The notes under the pieces are model-generated. The model was not told where the DNA came from and searched no databases. It was given only the letters and a program-made list of their open reading frames with translations. Positions 1 to 12,268 of a stretch of DNA of 57,483 nucleotides are shown here, piece by piece; position 1 is the first letter of the stretch, and every line of letters starts with the position of its first letter. This stretch comes from Candidatus Omnitrophota bacterium (GTDB taxonomy: Bacteria > Omnitrophota > Gorgyraeia > Duberdicusellales > 4484-171): positions 1-57,483 of the forward strand of contig JAMXCX010000004.1 of assembly GCA_024542985.1 (NCBI GenBank), given 5' to 3'. The translations under genes were made by a program, and so were the position numbers.

Positions 1-1968
1 TTCCCTTTCGGTAATTATGCCTCTTTTGTATTGCTCTTCGACCTTAGCTAATTCTTTATTTTCCTCATCAATACGCGCTCCCTTTTCCTGAGGAACTTCT
101 AAGTCGTCAATCGAGATACTTACGCCTCCTAAAGTCGCATATTCAAATCCTAAGTCTTTTATCTTATCCAAAAGCTCAATAACAGAACTGTGTCCGAATT
201 GCCTATAACATTCGTTGATGATTTCAGATATAACCCTCTTACCAAGAACTTCATTAACAAACCTAAACCCTTTAGGCAAAATTCGGTTAAATATGACTCT
301 TCCCGTTGTAGTTTCCACTAACTTAGTCCGGCCATTTTCTTTTATTCTTAGCGTAATCTTAGCCTGAAGCGAAACCTCGTCATCCTGATAGGCAGTAATA
401 ACTTCCTCTCCATTAGAAAAAATAATACCTTGCCCCTTGCAATCATCCCTATCTAAGGTAAGGTACCGGCATCCAATAACCATATCCTGGCTAGGTGCTA
501 TAACCGGACGGCCGTCAGAAGGAGAAAATATATTATTAACTGAGAGCATTAAAATCCTCGCCTCAGCTTGAGCTTCTAAGGATAAAGGTAGATGAACAGC
601 CATCTGGTCGCCATCAAAATCAGCATTAAAAGCTGCACAAACAAGGGGATGCAGCTTTATAGCTTTGCCTTCAACCAATATAGGATAAAAAGCCTGAATG
701 CTTAAACGGTGCAAAGTAGGGGCACGATTAAGCAAAACAGGATGTCCGTCAATAACACTCTCCAAAATATCCCAAACCTCAATTCGGGCCCGTTCTACCA
801 TTCTGCGGGCGCCTTTTATGGTGTGGACAAAACCCTTTTCTCTTAATTTTTTTATAATAAAAGGTTCAACCAGTTCTAAAGCCATCTGCTTAGGGATTCC
901 ACATTGATGAAGTTTTAAATCCGGACCGACAACAACAACGCTTCTTCCGGAATAGTCTACACGCTTACCTAAAAGATTTTGCCGGAAACGACCCTGTTTA
1001 CCTTTAAGCATATCAGAAAGACTTTTCAGGGGGCGATTCTGAGGGCCCACAACCGGACGGCCATGCCTGCCATTTTCTATAACAGCATCAACCGCTTCCT
1101 GGAGCATTCTTTTTTCGTTTCTGATGATAATATCCGGTGCTCCCAAGCCAATAAGCTTCTTCAAGCGATTATTTCTATTTATAACTCGGCGATAAAGATC
1201 ATTGAGGTCAGAGGATGCGAATCTTCCTCCCTCTAAAGGAACCAGGGGACGCAAGTCCGGAGGAATAACCGGCAAAGCATCAAGAATCATCCACCCAGGT
1301 TTATTGCCTGACCGCCGCATATCTTCGACTATTTTAAGTCTTTTTAAAAGACGCTTGTTTACCCCCACCTTGCCTTTCTCCATGGCCCGGCGTATAGATT
1401 TGCTTAATTTATCCAAACTCATTTCTTTGAAAAATTCTCTTATTGCTTCGGCGCCTATTGAAACTTTAAACTCGTTACCAAATTCTTCTTTTGCTTTGCG
1501 ATATTCGGCTTCACTAAGAAGCTGCAGCTTTTTTAAACTTGTCGTACCGGGATCAATCACAATATGTTCTTCATAGTAAATAACTTTTTCTAATTGTTTA
1601 ATGCTCAAATCCAGGAGTGCGCCGATTCTTGAAGGAAGGACTTTAAAAAACCATATGTGGGTTACTGGCGTGGCTAAATCTATATGGCCCATTCTTTGGC
1701 GACGTACGGAAGAATGCACGATTTCAACTCCGCAGCGATCACACTTACTACCTTTAAACTTTATCCCTTTTAATTTGCCGCAATGGCATTCCCAATCCTT
1801 GGCCGGACCAAAAATCCTCTCACAAAAAAGACCATCTTTCTCAGGCTTTAAGGTTCGGTAGTTTAAAGTCTCGGCTTTCTTAATTTCGCCGGAAGACCAG
1901 CCCTTAATAATCTGGACGGAAGCTAGTTTTATGCTTATAGAATCAAAAAAAGTTCCTCTTTCAATCAT
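1..1968 (-). CDS. rpoC: DNA-directed RNA polymerase subunit beta' (N-terminal 656 codons; runs off the left edge)
   Basis: Largest catalytic subunit of RNA polymerase. The reading frame is open from the ATG at 1968-1966 to base 1, so only the N-terminal half is present. The N-terminal zinc site is visible as C61-x-C63 and C76-x2-C79 (WECHCGK and CDRCGVE). The Mg-binding catalytic motif NADFDGD is encoded at 607-627, about residues 448-454, as expected. The visible end ([10 protein letters not shown]) matches the conserved region after the active site. The start codon overlaps the rpoB stop in an ATGA, with GGAGAG as ribosome binding site, so translation is probably coupled to rpoB. Confidence 0.98.
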   Translation of the reverse strand, partial: MIERGTFFDSISIKLASVQIIKGWSSGEIKKAETLNYRTLKPEKDGLFCERIFGPAKDWECHCGKLKGIKFKGSKCDRCGVEIVHSSVRRQRMGHIDLATPVTHIWFFKVLPSRIGALLDLSIKQLEKVIYYEEHIVIDPGTTSLKKLQLLSEAEYRKAKEEFGNEFKVSIGAEAIREFFKEMSLDKLSKSIRRAMEKGKVGVNKRLLKRLKIVEDMRRSGNKPGWMILDALPVIPPDLRPLVPLEGGRFASSDLNDLYRRVINRNNRLKKLIGLGAPDIIIRNEKRMLQEAVDAVIENGRHGRPVVGPQNRPLKSLSDMLKGKQGRFRQNLLGKRVDYSGRSVVVVGPDLKLHQCGIPKQMALELVEPFIIKKLREKGFVHTIKGARRMVERARIEVWDILESVIDGHPVLLNRAPTLHRLSIQAFYPILVEGKAIKLHPLVCAAFNADFDGDQMAVHLPLSLEAQAEARILMLSVNNIFSPSDGRPVIAPSQDMVIGCRYLTLDRDDCKGQGIIFSNGEEVITAYQDDEVSLQAKITLRIKENGRTKLVETTTGRVIFNRILPKGFRFVNEVLGKRVISEIINECYRQFGHSSVIELLDKIKDLGFEYATLGGVSISIDDLEVPQEKGARIDEENKELAKVEEQYKRGIITERE

Positions 1969-4900
1969 TTACTCTCCTTTTCTGCTCTAATGTCAAGACA
2001 CAAACCTTGCAATTCCTTTATCAATACGTTAAAAGACTCCGGCACAGACGGTTGAAACTTTTGTTCTCCTCTAACAATTGCTTCATATATCCGCGTTCTT
2101 CCCTCTACGTCGTCACTTTTTACGGTAAGCATCTCTTGCAAAGTAAAAGCGGCCCCATAAGCCTCAAGAGCCCAAACTTCCATTTCCCCGAAACGCTGGC
2201 CGCCAAATTGAGCTTTTCCGCCTAAAGGTTGTTGGGTGATAAGAGAGTAAGGACCGATAGCTCGAGCATGGATTTTATCATCAACCATATGCACTAATTT
2301 CATTATATACATGTACCCTATACCGCACCTCTGGGCAAAAGGTTTTCCAGTATAGCCATCATAGAGAGTAACTTTACCGTCAGGAGAAAGCCCGGCTTCT
2401 TCTAGCAGTTTTTTTACATTCTCCTCGCTGGCACCATCAAAAGCCGGAGACATAATCCTTATCCCCATTTTCTTGGCTGCCCACCCTAGGTGCATCTCAA
2501 GAAGCTGACCTACATTCATTCTTGAGGGAACACCGAGAGGGTTTAATATTATATCTACTGTTCTTCCGTCTACAAGATAAGGCATATCTTCCTGAGGTAA
2601 AATCTTAGAAATTACCCCTTTGTTGCCATGACGCCCGGAAAGCTTATCGCCGGCAGAAATCTTTCGTTTCATTGCCACGAATACAACCACCCTCTTTAAA
2701 ACCCCTGCTGAGAGTTCATCACCTTTCTTGATCTTAGCTATTTCCAAATCCCTTTCTATAGCTAACTCATTAAGTCGTTCATCGTAAATATTAAGGGTTG
2801 CTTTAGCCTCTTCATTATCCTCACAATCAGAAACAGAGATTCTTTTCTCGCTCTTACCTAAAACAAGGCTGAGACGTCTTAACTTTTCAGCCTCCAAGAG
2901 TTTTTTTTCTTCTTCGTAATACTTTTCTATCTCCTTTATCCTGCACAGCTCTTCAGTTTTCACTTTCTTAGAACGCCGGCCTTTATCTTTTCTTTGAAAA
3001 ACTTCTACATTTATAACTACCCCGTTAATCCCGGGAGGAACCCGTAAAGAAGTGTCTTTTACGTCAGCGGCCTTCTCTCCAAATATAGCTCTCAGGAGCC
3101 GTTCCTCCGGAGAAAGCTCTTTCTCTGTTTTAGGGGTAACTCTGCCCACTAAGATATCATCAGGCATAACCTCTGCTCCGATTATTACAACACCGCTCTC
3201 ATCTAAATTGCTTAAGGCTTCTTCGCTAACGTTAGGCATATCCCGGGTGACCTCCTCATTTCCTAGGCGCGTTTCCCTGGCTTCGCATTCAAACCTCTCA
3301 ATATGCACAGAAGTAAGCCTATCTTCTCTGACCAATCGCTCGTTGATAATAATAGCATCTTCAAAGTTATAACCTCTCCAAGGCAAAAATGCCACCAAAA
3401 GGTTAGTGCCCAAGGTGAGCTCTCCGCCGCTAGTCGCCATACCATCAGCAAGAATAGTGCCTTTTTTTATCTCATCCCCTTTGCGCACCAGAGACCTTTG
3501 GTTTACACAAGTATCCGCGTTTGAACGGCTGAATTTCTTTAATTTATAAATAAAATTATCGACTTTAATCGAAGAGGCGTCTACTGCTGTTACCCGGCCC
3601 GACTCTTTACTGGTCACTACTACACCGCTGTCTCTAGCTACTCTTTCCTCTATTCCAGTTCCTACCAAAGGCGCTTCGGGAAACATAAGTGGTACAGCCT
3701 GCCTCTGCATATTCGATCCCATTAGAGCGCGGTTAGCATCATCGTGCTCTAAAAATGGTATCAAGGAAGCAGAAACTGAAATTATCTGCTGGTTAGACAC
3801 ATCCATGTACTCGATATCTTTGGGTTTAAGTTTAGGGAATTTACCTTGATATCGAGCATAAACTTCTTTATCTTTAATCTTGCCATTCTCGTCAATGTTA
3901 GCTGTCACTTGAGCAATCTTCTTATTTTCTTCTTCGTCACTAGTTAAATATTCTGTTTTATCATCAACTATGCCGTTTTCAACTTTTCGGTAAGGTGTGG
4001 TAAGAAAACCTAGAGGATTTATACGGGCATGCGTAGCCAAAGAAGACAAAAGACCGATATTCGCTCCTTCGGGCGTTTCTATAGGGCAAATCTTTCCGTA
4101 ATGCGTAGGATGGACATCTCTAACCTCAAAACCTGCACGCTCGCGAGACAGGCCTCCCGGCCCCATGGCCGAAAGTCTCCTTTTATGAGTTATTTCTGCT
4201 AAAGGATTAGTCTGATCCATAAATTGTGATAGAGGTGACCGGGCAAAGAAATCTTGAATTTGCGTCGAAAATGCTCGGGAATTAATAAGGTGCTGGATAG
4301 AAAAATCGCTTGATGAAATCAAAGAATACCTTTCCATAAAAGTTCTTTCCACACGCAAGAGGCCAACTCTTACTTGATGCTGAAGGAGTTCGCCAATAAG
4401 CTTTACCCTTCTGTTAGAAAGATGATCTATATCGTCTGTTTCTCTTTTTCCGGCCTTCACCTTAAGTAATGATTTGATAATTCCTACAATTGTTGCTATG
4501 TCTAGTGTGCGTTTACTTAAACTTATATCTACCCCTAATTTTTTGTTAATCAGATACCTTCCTACTCTTGCTAAATCATACCTGCGGGGATCAAGAAACA
4601 TCCTGCGAAAAACTTCTTTTGCAGCCTCTAGAGTAATTGGTTCCGTAGGCCGCATCTTTTTATAAAAATCCAGATATGCTTCTTCCTTATTCGTCGATGT
4701 GTCCTTTTTGACTGTATTCACAATTTCCGGGTAAGGTTTGTCAGAAAAATGCTTGTAAATGTCATCGTTAGTAGATAAGCCCATGATACGCAAGATTTGA
4801 GTAGCAGGGAAAGTTTTTCTTCTATCGATAATAGCTGTAATTGTATCATTTATGTCAGTCCTGAATTCCAACCAATAGCCGCGATAAGGAATTATCCGCG

Positions 4901-5387
4901 CAAAATAAATACGCTTACCCGTAGGATGAGTTTCTTCTTCGATAAATACGCCTGGCGAACGCTGCAACTGACTTATAACTGCCCTTTCATCCCCATTAAT
5001 AATAAATGACGCTGTTTCTGTCATCAAAGGCATGTCGCCTAAATAAATCTCCTGTTCTTTTATGCTCTGGGAAGGATCTATCAATCTTAGCCGAATTCTT
5101 AAAGGGGAAGCGTAAGTCTGAGATCTTCTCTTACATTCTTCAACGCTATACCGCGGCCTGCTCAGGGCATAAGAAACAAACTCAAGGCGGTACTGTTTAT
5201 CAGGGCTTTCCATAGGAAAAACCTCTTGCATAATTTCCTGGATACCGGTGTTCTTACGCTTCTCAGCTAAAATATCTGTCTGCAAAAATTCCTTATACGA
5301 ACGCAGTTGATGCTCAAGAAAATGAGGTATAGTTGAGCCTTTCTTAACCTTAGCAAAAGATAGTTTTTTAGCTTTTTTCAAAACCAT
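1965..5387 (-). CDS. rpoB: DNA-directed RNA polymerase subunit beta
   Basis: Second-largest RNA polymerase subunit, 1140 aa, complete. Conserved blocks are recognisable: the rifampicin-binding cluster ([12 protein letters not shown], then [12 protein letters not shown]) with the usual D, H and S residues intact; [31 protein letters not shown]; and the C-terminal [16 protein letters not shown] charged, probably coiled-coil stretch around residues 800-880 corresponds to a lineage-variable insertion. The gene is preceded by GGGAG a few bases before the ATG, follows rplL by about 80 bp and overlaps rpoC by 4 bp, the classical rplJL-rpoBC order. Confidence 0.98.
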   Translation of the reverse strand: MVLKKAKKLSFAKVKKGSTIPHFLEHQLRSYKEFLQTDILAEKRKNTGIQEIMQEVFPMESPDKQYRLEFVSYALSRPRYSVEECKRRSQTYASPLRIRLRLIDPSQSIKEQEIYLGDMPLMTETASFIINGDERAVISQLQRSPGVFIEEETHPTGKRIYFARIIPYRGYWLEFRTDINDTITAIIDRRKTFPATQILRIMGLSTNDDIYKHFSDKPYPEIVNTVKKDTSTNKEEAYLDFYKKMRPTEPITLEAAKEVFRRMFLDPRRYDLARVGRYLINKKLGVDISLSKRTLDIATIVGIIKSLLKVKAGKRETDDIDHLSNRRVKLIGELLQHQVRVGLLRVERTFMERYSLISSSDFSIQHLINSRAFSTQIQDFFARSPLSQFMDQTNPLAEITHKRRLSAMGPGGLSRERAGFEVRDVHPTHYGKICPIETPEGANIGLLSSLATHARINPLGFLTTPYRKVENGIVDDKTEYLTSDEEENKKIAQVTANIDENGKIKDKEVYARYQGKFPKLKPKDIEYMDVSNQQIISVSASLIPFLEHDDANRALMGSNMQRQAVPLMFPEAPLVGTGIEERVARDSGVVVTSKESGRVTAVDASSIKVDNFIYKLKKFSRSNADTCVNQRSLVRKGDEIKKGTILADGMATSGGELTLGTNLLVAFLPWRGYNFEDAIIINERLVREDRLTSVHIERFECEARETRLGNEEVTRDMPNVSEEALSNLDESGVVIIGAEVMPDDILVGRVTPKTEKELSPEERLLRAIFGEKAADVKDTSLRVPPGINGVVINVEVFQRKDKGRRSKKVKTEELCRIKEIEKYYEEEKKLLEAEKLRRLSLVLGKSEKRISVSDCEDNEEAKATLNIYDERLNELAIERDLEIAKIKKGDELSAGVLKRVVVFVAMKRKISAGDKLSGRHGNKGVISKILPQEDMPYLVDGRTVDIILNPLGVPSRMNVGQLLEMHLGWAAKKMGIRIMSPAFDGASEENVKKLLEEAGLSPDGKVTLYDGYTGKPFAQRCGIGYMYIMKLVHMVDDKIHARAIGPYSLITQQPLGGKAQFGGQRFGEMEVWALEAYGAAFTLQEMLTVKSDDVEGRTRIYEAIVRGEQKFQPSVPESFNVLIKELQGLCLDIRAEKESK

Positions 5388-5468
5388 TCTCCCTTTTGTT
5401 TATTATTAATTAATCCTTTACTAACCAAATACCTAGTTGCCATTAGCTAATTACCGAACCCTACAAAT

Positions 5469-5849
5469 TTACTTTAATTCTGCCGTTGCTCCAGCTGCTT
5501 CTAATTTTTTCTTTATTTCTTCAGCCTCTTCCTTAGAAACATTTTCCTTAACAGGTTTGGGAGCGGAATCAACTAAGGTTTTTGCTTCTTTTAAGCCCAA
5601 ATCTGTAATCGCTCTTACCTCTTTAATTACCGCTATCTTATTTGCTCCGGTTCCGGTTAAAATCACTGAAAAGGAAGTTTGCTCCTCTTCTTCGGCAGCA
5701 GTTCCGGCACCGGGAGCTCCGGCAGCAACAGCCACAGCAGGTGCACTTGCGCTTACTCCAAACTTCTCCTCGCAAGCCTTGACCAACTCCGAAAGTTCTA
5801 AAACAGTCATTTCCTCTACCATTTTCAAAACATCTTCCATCTTAGACAT
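5469..5849 (-). CDS. rplL: 50S ribosomal protein L7/L12
   Basis: Stalk protein of the large subunit that recruits translational GTPases. It is about 126 aa, with an N-terminal dimerisation helix ([19 protein letters not shown]), an Ala/Gly-rich hinge ([10 protein letters not shown]) and the conserved C-terminal globular domain ([20 protein letters not shown]). Two ATGs lie in tandem, at 5852 and 5849. The second is better spaced from the GGGAGG ribosome binding site and is used here. It is separated from rplJ by about 200 bp of palindromic DNA rather than the usual short gap, so L10-L12 translational coupling may be altered. Confidence 0.96.
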   Translation of the reverse strand: MSKMEDVLKMVEEMTVLELSELVKACEEKFGVSASAPAVAVAAGAPGAGTAAEEEEQTSFSVILTGTGANKIAVIKEVRAITDLGLKEAKTLVDSAPKPVKENVSKEEAEEIKKKLEAAGATAELK

Positions 5850-5870
5850 CATTTCCTCCCTTCAATGAAC

Positions 5871-6047
5871 GCACAACTTAGGGAGCACAGCGCTCATAAG
5901 TTGTACGCGCGAATCGAACCCCGCCCTTTTGGGCGGAACTTTTTCGATAAATTCGCATTTATAAAACACACCCCTCTCCCACTTTACCAAAAGGGCGGGG
6001 TCAAATTCGGCCAGATAACTTGCATTCGCTTCGCTCTGTAAGTTATG
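5871..6047. repeat. Palindromic element between rplJ and rplL
   Basis: The rplJ-rplL gap is filled with nested inverted repeats. A hairpin at each end is built on ACAACTTA/TAAGTTGT (5873-5903) and ATAACTT/AAGTTAT (about 6015-6045). The centre has CCCCGCCCTTTTGG (about 5929-5942 region) matched by CCAAAAGGGCGGGG (5987-6000), and the first of these also folds on itself as CCGCCC-TTTT-GGGCGG. G+C content is higher than in the flanking DNA. The layout looks like an inserted palindromic unit or an elaborate leader/attenuator for rplL. No poly-T tract follows, so a simple terminator is unlikely. I cannot tell from one copy whether it is mobile. Confidence 0.65.
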
Positions 6048-6049
6048 CC

Positions 6050-6580
6050 TCATTTGACTTTTTTATTCTTTATTTCTTCAACAACCCATAGGAATTTTAA
6101 AATTATCTGGTTTAGGCTATTGGCAAAACCTATCAAAGGTGCTGCCAATCCTGAAACTGCCATACCTAATAATACCTCCCTGGAAGGAAGCTTAGCCATA
6201 ACAGTTAAATCTTTGGGGCCGATTTTTTTATTACTTATTATTCCACCCTTTATTTTCAAACCCTCATTCTCTTTTGCAAAATTAACCAATACCTTGCAAG
6301 CCTTAACAACATCTTTATCTTCAACGAAAACAACACCGGTTTCTGCCTCTAGAAAACTCTCTATATCTTGATATCCTGACTCTTGCAGAGCTCTTTTAAA
6401 AAGGGAATTTTTTGTAACAAAAACCCTAGCGCCTGAATCCTTAAGGTCATTGCGCAGAGTATTAACAGCAAAAGCTCCTACCTTGTTAAAATCGATAAAA
6501 AAGAATCCTTGGGCCTCTTCAACCTTGCCCTTGACTTTTTTTACTATTCTTTCTCTGACTAATAAACCAATTTTTTGCAT
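6050..6580 (-). CDS. rplJ: 50S ribosomal protein L10
   Basis: Base of the ribosomal stalk; anchors L7/L12 dimers on 23S rRNA. It is 176 aa, a normal length. Family features are the N-terminal VRERIVKKVKGKVEEAQGFFFIDF segment (shown by its ends), VFVTKNSLFKRAL, GVVFVEDKDV, and a C-terminal L12-binding helix (LAAPLIGFANSLNQIILKFL). It starts 25 bp after rplA and has only a weak ribosome binding site. The stop lies at the edge of the palindromic block that separates it from rplL. Confidence 0.96.
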   Translation of the reverse strand: MQKIGLLVRERIVKKVKGKVEEAQGFFFIDFNKVGAFAVNTLRNDLKDSGARVFVTKNSLFKRALQESGYQDIESFLEAETGVVFVEDKDVVKACKVLVNFAKENEGLKIKGGIISNKKIGPKDLTVMAKLPSREVLLGMAVSGLAAPLIGFANSLNQIILKFLWVVEEIKNKKVK

Positions 6581-6605
6581 CTTTAAATATCTTTTAGTGC
6601 TCTGA

Positions 6606-7286
6606 TTACATAGCTATTTTTACCGATGGGCTAATGGTCGTTGAAAGGAAAAAACTTTCAATAAAATCGCCTTTTAGGCTTTGGGGCTTAGAAGCATTCA
6701 GCGCCTCTATGAAAGCCTCTACATTTTTTATAAGGTCCTCCTTAGCAAAAGACACCTTGCCAACTCCCAGATGAATACAAGATAATTTATCCATACGGAA
6801 ATCAATCTTCCCGCCTTTGGCCTGGGTTATTGCATAAGACACATTTTCAATTACCGTACCTGTTTTAGGAGACGGCATAAGCCCTCTCGGCCCTAAGAAT
6901 CTACCTAGTTTACTAACCAGTCGCATCTGCGACGGGGTAGATATGCAACAATCAAAATCAGTCCAACCATCTTTTAGAATTTTATCTATCATCTCTTGGG
7001 AACCAATATAGTCAGCTCCGGCTTCTTTTGCTTCCTTTTCCTTTTCAGGTTCACAAAATACCAAAACTTTTACATCCTTTCCGGTTCCTGAAGGAAGCAC
7101 AACGGACCCTCTAACTATTTGATCGGACTGCTTCGCATCCACTCCTAACTTAGCGCTAATTTCTATAGTTTCATCGAATTTAGCCGGGGGCATAGATTTT
7201 AATATCCCTATTGCCTCGTCAAGAGAATAAGTTTTATTCTCATCTACTAATTCTGCAGCTTTTAAATATCTTTTACTTCTCTTCAT
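6606..7286 (-). CDS. rplA: 50S ribosomal protein L1
   Basis: L1-stalk protein that binds 23S rRNA and, in many bacteria, the L11 operon mRNA as an autoregulator. It is 226 aa. The L1 signature [20 protein letters not shown] is present near residue 120-140, with [18 protein letters not shown] near the N-terminus. The start overlaps the end of rplK by 14 bp, so the two genes are probably translationally coupled. Confidence 0.97.
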   Translation of the reverse strand: MKRSKRYLKAAELVDENKTYSLDEAIGILKSMPPAKFDETIEISAKLGVDAKQSDQIVRGSVVLPSGTGKDVKVLVFCEPEKEKEAKEAGADYIGSQEMIDKILKDGWTDFDCCISTPSQMRLVSKLGRFLGPRGLMPSPKTGTVIENVSYAITQAKGGKIDFRMDKLSCIHLGVGKVSFAKEDLIKNVEAFIEALNASKPQSLKGDFIESFFLSTTISPSVKIAM

Positions 7287-7722
7287 TTTTTTTCACCGTA
7301 AGGCCGCAGCTTCTAGCGGTTCCTTCAACTATTCGGGCTGCTGCATCTAGGTCGCGAGTATTTAAATCCGGCATCTTTTCTTTAGCGATATCTAAAACTT
7401 GAGCCTTAGTCACTTCTCCGACAATTTCTTTTCCGGCCTGAGAGCTGGCCTTAGCCAGATTAGCGGCACGTTTTAGCAAAAAGGAAACCGGCGGGCTCTT
7501 AACAATAAAATCAAAAGAACGGTCTTCGTAAACATTAATTATAACCGGTAGAATTATTCCTTCCTTCTGCTTCGTGCTCTCATTAAAGGCCTTACAGAAT
7601 TGCATAATATTTACCCCATGTTGGCCTAAGGCCGGGCCGACAGGAGGCGCAGGATTAGCTGCCCCGGCAGGAATTTGCAGTTTAATCTGACATTTTGGTT
7701 TCTTCTTTTTTTTCTTTGCCAT
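7273..7722 (-). CDS. rplK: 50S ribosomal protein L11
   Basis: GTPase-centre protein of the large subunit. It is 149 aa with a lysine-rich N-terminal extension ([10 protein letters not shown]), then the conserved [20 protein letters not shown] and [12 protein letters not shown] blocks and the C-terminal rRNA-binding domain. A GGAGTAAGG ribosome binding site precedes the ATG. It follows nusG by 37 bp in the classical secE-nusG-rplKA order. Confidence 0.97.
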   Translation of the reverse strand: MAKKKKKKPKCQIKLQIPAGAANPAPPVGPALGQHGVNIMQFCKAFNESTKQKEGIILPVIINVYEDRSFDFIVKSPPVSFLLKRAANLAKASSQAGKEIVGEVTKAQVLDIAKEKMPDLNTRDLDAAARIVEGTARSCGLTVKKNEEK

Positions 7723-7759
7723 TTTTACCTTACTCCAAATTACTCATAAAAAATTAGCA

Positions 7760-8290
7760 TTATATTTTTTCTACCTGCCAGAACTCCAATTCAACCGGGG
7801 TAGTCCTTCCAAAAATTGATACATTCACTTTGATTTTACCTTTATCAGGATAAACACCTTCAAGCACGCCATTAAAATTAACAAATGGGCCTTCAACTAC
7901 CCGTACACTTTCGCCTTTTTCAAAACTCACCTTGGGTGCCGGCTTTTCTTTACTCTCTTGGGCTTTAACCAAAATCCTGTCTACTTCTTCTTGAGATATA
8001 GGGGAAGGTTTTCTTCGAGGACCTATAAAAGCGGTAATGCCCGGAGTTTGACGGACAAAAAGCCAGGTGTCATCATTCATTTCCATATATATTAAAATAT
8101 AACCGGGAAAAAATTTTCTCTCTAAAATTCTCTTTTTGCCAAGTTTTACTTCTGTAATCTGTTCCTTAGGAATAACAATTTTATCAATGGAATCTTGATA
8201 AGTGCTGGCCTTTACCCTTAGTTCCAGGTTCGACTTGGCTTTATCTTCGGCACCGCTTAAAGTATGTAAAATATACCACTGCTTCACCAT
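7760..8290 (-). CDS. nusG: Transcription termination/antitermination factor NusG
   Basis: Transcription elongation factor that binds RNA polymerase through its NGN domain and ribosomes or Rho through a KOW domain. It is 176 aa. The N-terminus (MVKQWYILHTLSGAEDKAK) is typical; the NGN core has RKFFPGYILIYMEM and VRQTPGITAFIG; the KOW motif lies near residue 125-150 (FEKGESVRVVEGPFVNFNG). An AGGAGTTAG ribosome binding site is present. About 195 bp of non-coding DNA separates it from secE. Confidence 0.97.
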   Translation of the reverse strand: MVKQWYILHTLSGAEDKAKSNLELRVKASTYQDSIDKIVIPKEQITEVKLGKKRILERKFFPGYILIYMEMNDDTWLFVRQTPGITAFIGPRRKPSPISQEEVDRILVKAQESKEKPAPKVSFEKGESVRVVEGPFVNFNGVLEGVYPDKGKIKVNVSIFGRTTPVELEFWQVEKI

Positions 8291-8486
8291 TTAATTACCT
8301 AACTCCTTTTTCAGGTATTGACTTCGAGTTTTTTCGAAAATATCTCTTTTTATAAACGGCAATAACGGCTGTGATGCTCAGTTCTTCAGTTCTACTCTGC
8401 TTAGGCAGATTATATACAGCACTTAATTTCACAACTCTTTAACTCTTTATTGCTATTTTTCTACCTGTCTTGTCTGTTAATGATAA

Positions 8487-8681
8487 TCACTTCAGAACCA
8501 GCTGTATTAATTTTGATAGGCCTATGTCTACTGCGAAAATATAGCCAGTCAATAAAGACATAACAACAATTACGACACGCACAGCTGCCATTAATTCTTG
8601 CCGCGATGACCAGTTTACCTTTTTTAACTCTTCCCGTACTTGCTTGAAAAAAACAGGAATTTTTTTTATCTTCTTAAACAT
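8487..8681 (-). CDS. secE: Preprotein translocase subunit SecE
   Basis: Essential small subunit of the SecYEG translocon. It is 64 aa with a basic amphipathic N-terminal helix containing FKQVREELKKVNWSS, the family's hallmark, and a single transmembrane helix (about residues 34-58, VVIVVMSLLTGYIFAVDI). A GGGAAAAG ribosome binding site precedes the ATG. It lies between tRNA-Trp and nusG, the usual context. Confidence 0.95.
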   Translation of the reverse strand: MFKKIKKIPVFFKQVREELKKVNWSSRQELMAAVRVVIVVMSLLTGYIFAVDIGLSKLIQLVLK

Positions 8682-8770
8682 CTTTTCCCGGCAACTCTAG
8701 ATCAACAGACCGCCCGGCTGGGTAGCCAACTCAAACAAACATCTAATCTACAATCAGCAAATATATCCTA

Positions 8771-8843
8771 CAGGCGAGGCAGGAGTTGAACCTGCAACCC
8801 CCGGTTTTGGAGACCGGTGCTCCGCCAATTGAGCTACTCGCCT
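8771..8843 (-). tRNA. tRNA-Trp (anticodon CCA)
   Basis: The minus strand folds as a complete cloverleaf: acceptor AGGCGAG pairs with CTCGCCT, the D-arm contains AGCTC...GGAGC, the anticodon stem ACCGG/CCGG flanks loop CTCCAAA (anticodon CCA), and the T-arm carries GGTTCAACTCC. The discriminator base is G, as expected for tRNA-Trp. The 3' CCA is not encoded. The position directly before secE is a common bacterial arrangement. Confidence 0.95.
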
Positions 8844-8848
8844 AAAAA

Positions 8849-8935
8849 CGCTAATCTTCGCTAATCTAACGTTGATTTACACGAATAAAATATTCACGTG
8901 AATTTCACGTTCTTCAGATTTGCATTTATTCGCGT
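8849..8935. repeat. Short direct and inverted repeats between rpmG and tRNA-Trp
   Basis: The 93-bp gap holds CGCTAATCT twice with a 10-bp period (8849-8857, 8859-8867), a perfect 12-bp palindrome ATTCACGTGAAT (8892-8903), and CGAATAAA/TTTATTCG as inverted arms around it. It could be an RNA processing signal between rpmG and the tRNA or a degenerate dispersed repeat. No gene is visible. Confidence 0.5.
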
Positions 8936-8936
8936 T

Positions 8937-9089
8937 TTATGGTTTAGCTTCTTTGTGTTCGGTATGCTTTCGATCAAAACGACAATATTTTTTCATTGAA
9001 AGCTTTTCCGGATGTTTCCGTTTATTTTTTGTAAAGTAATAATTCTTTCGCTTACAAACTGCACAGGCTAACGCAATTAATTCCCTCAT
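8937..9089 (-). CDS. rpmG: 50S ribosomal protein L33
   Basis: Small large-subunit protein of 50 aa. The sequence MRELIALACAVCKRKNYY... and the C-terminal KKYCRFDRKHTEHKE are typical of L33. The zinc-ribbon form normally has two CxxC pairs. Here the first pair (C9, C12) is intact, but the second is C-R-F-D, with the last Cys replaced by Asp. It lies between tRNA-Thr and tRNA-Trp upstream of secE, the standard context. The start codon ATG (9089-9087) is the only one in frame with the family N-terminus. Confidence 0.93.
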   Translation of the reverse strand: MRELIALACAVCKRKNYYFTKNKRKHPEKLSMKKYCRFDRKHTEHKEAKP

Positions 9090-9174
9090 AGCGAGTTATA
9101 GAAATAATGCAGAAAAGAGGTTGCACTCCCCCCTTCCCACTTTTGTGGTTTTAAAATTATTTTACCCACTGTTT

Positions 9175-9247
9175 AGCCCACGACCAGAATCGAACCGGTG
9201 ACCTCTTCGTTACCAACGAAGTGCTCTACCGACTGAGCTACGTGGGC
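9175..9247 (-). tRNA. tRNA-Thr (anticodon GGT)
   Basis: The minus strand gives a complete cloverleaf: acceptor GCCCACG pairs with CGTGGGC, the D-arm is GCTC...GAGC, the anticodon stem CTTCG/CGAAG encloses loop TTGGTAA (anticodon GGT), and the T-arm has GGTTCGATTC. The 3' CCA is not encoded. It is the first gene of the tRNA-Thr-rpmG-tRNA-Trp-secE-nusG-ribosomal-rpoBC run. Confidence 0.95.
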
Positions 9248-9284
9248 ATTTTTCTTTAATTTTTTGGAAAAAGTAGACCTATCG

Positions 9285-9312
9285 ATGTTACTATAAAAGA
9301 TGTTTTTGTCAA
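9285..9312 (-). promoter_or_regulatory. Sigma-70-type promoter for the tRNA-Thr/rpmG/secE/nusG operon
   Basis: On the minus strand a perfect -35 TTGACA (9312-9307) is followed, after 16 bp, by TAACAT (9290-9285). Transcription would start about 30-35 bp upstream of tRNA-Thr. No other strong promoter is evident between here and ligA, which ends at 9387. Confidence 0.55.
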
Positions 9313-9386
9313 GAAAAAAATGATTTTTTTTCAGTTTTTCCGCGTCTCGAAAAAAGAGGGGACCTTGGGCGAGATTTAACAAAATA

Positions 9387-11408
<2,022 letters not shown>

Positions 11409-11468
11409 TTAATTTGCGCATTTTTATGTATATATTGGCTTTGAGGCTTGATGCTGATAATTGTTATC

Positions 11469-12194
11469 TCATCGGCCATCATAAAGCCTTAAAGCCAATG
11501 CAGACGGTAAACCTTCTTTGAAAATCTTATCAGCAGCCTTTTTTATATTATAATCTAAACGCATAAATTTTACTAAACCCTTATCGCTATCGTACAAACA
11601 CACCCCCGCCCGGGGGTCTCTATCTCGAGGCTGGCCAATACTGCCGACGTTGATAATATATCTTTCGTTCTGCCCAAGATGCAGTATTTGTTCGCGGGAT
11701 TCAAATATGTTATCATTCTTTAGGGAATAAATACCTATCCTATGCGAATGGCCGATAAAACAAAGCCTCCTATCTAATACAGAAAAACTAGCTGCGGCAT
11801 CAATTCTATTACGGACATAATCGAAATTCTCGGGATTCATTAAGCTTGCATGAACACAAATAAAATCATCCTGCTGGTAAGTAAACTTGAAAGTTTGCAA
11901 ATACTTCTTACTTTTATCATTCAACTGCAAGCTAGTCCAGTCAATAGCTTCCCTGGCATAAGAGTTAAAATTGTATGTAGAAAGTTGTTTGATTGCCGCC
12001 AAGTCGTGATTTCCAGCAACACAAACCGCATTCAAGGATTTAAGCAAAGATGTGCATTCATTCGGATTTGCTCCATAGCCGACGATATCTCCGAGAAAAA
12101 CGAACTTATCCACACTTTCGGATTTCAAATAATCCAGCGCAACTTCAAACGCTTCCAGATTGCTATGAACGTCGGAAAAAATGCCATACTTCAT
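11469..12194 (-). CDS. Calcineurin-like metallophosphoesterase
   Basis: Predicted cytoplasmic metallophosphoesterase of about 241 aa. The dinuclear metal motifs are in order: SDVHSN near the N-terminus (D-x-H), FLGDIVGYG (G-D), VAGNHD (G-N-H-D), and GHSHR (G-H-x-H). Substrate unknown; YfcE-like phosphodiesterases and serine/threonine phosphatase-like proteins share these motifs. An upstream in-frame ATG exists at 12242, but the motif-proximal ATG at 12194 with GAGGG upstream fits the family N-terminus (MKYGIFSDVHSN). Confidence 0.85.
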   Translation of the reverse strand: MKYGIFSDVHSNLEAFEVALDYLKSESVDKFVFLGDIVGYGANPNECTSLLKSLNAVCVAGNHDLAAIKQLSTYNFNSYAREAIDWTSLQLNDKSKKYLQTFKFTYQQDDFICVHASLMNPENFDYVRNRIDAAASFSVLDRRLCFIGHSHRIGIYSLKNDNIFESREQILHLGQNERYIINVGSIGQPRDRDPRAGVCLYDSDKGLVKFMRLDYNIKKAADKIFKEGLPSALALRLYDGR

Positions 12195-12268
12195 AGTCAG
12201 TTTTACCCTCACAGCATACAACCTTAGAAAAAAATCACACAAATGTTTTTTTGTAATTGTGTATCATT

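Noticed and set aside
5915-5935. GGTTCGATTC-like T-loop near the rplJ-rplL hairpins
   Set aside because: No acceptor, D-arm or anticodon stem can be built around it, so it is not a tRNA.
5862-6053. 63-codon frame in the rplJ-rplL gap
   Set aside because: It lies entirely in the palindromic block, has no ribosome binding site and no family I recognise; the inverted-repeat structure explains the sequence better.
9173-9382. Minus-strand reading frame covering tRNA-Thr
   Set aside because: It runs through the whole tRNA and its promoter; the C-terminal residues are simply the tRNA translated.
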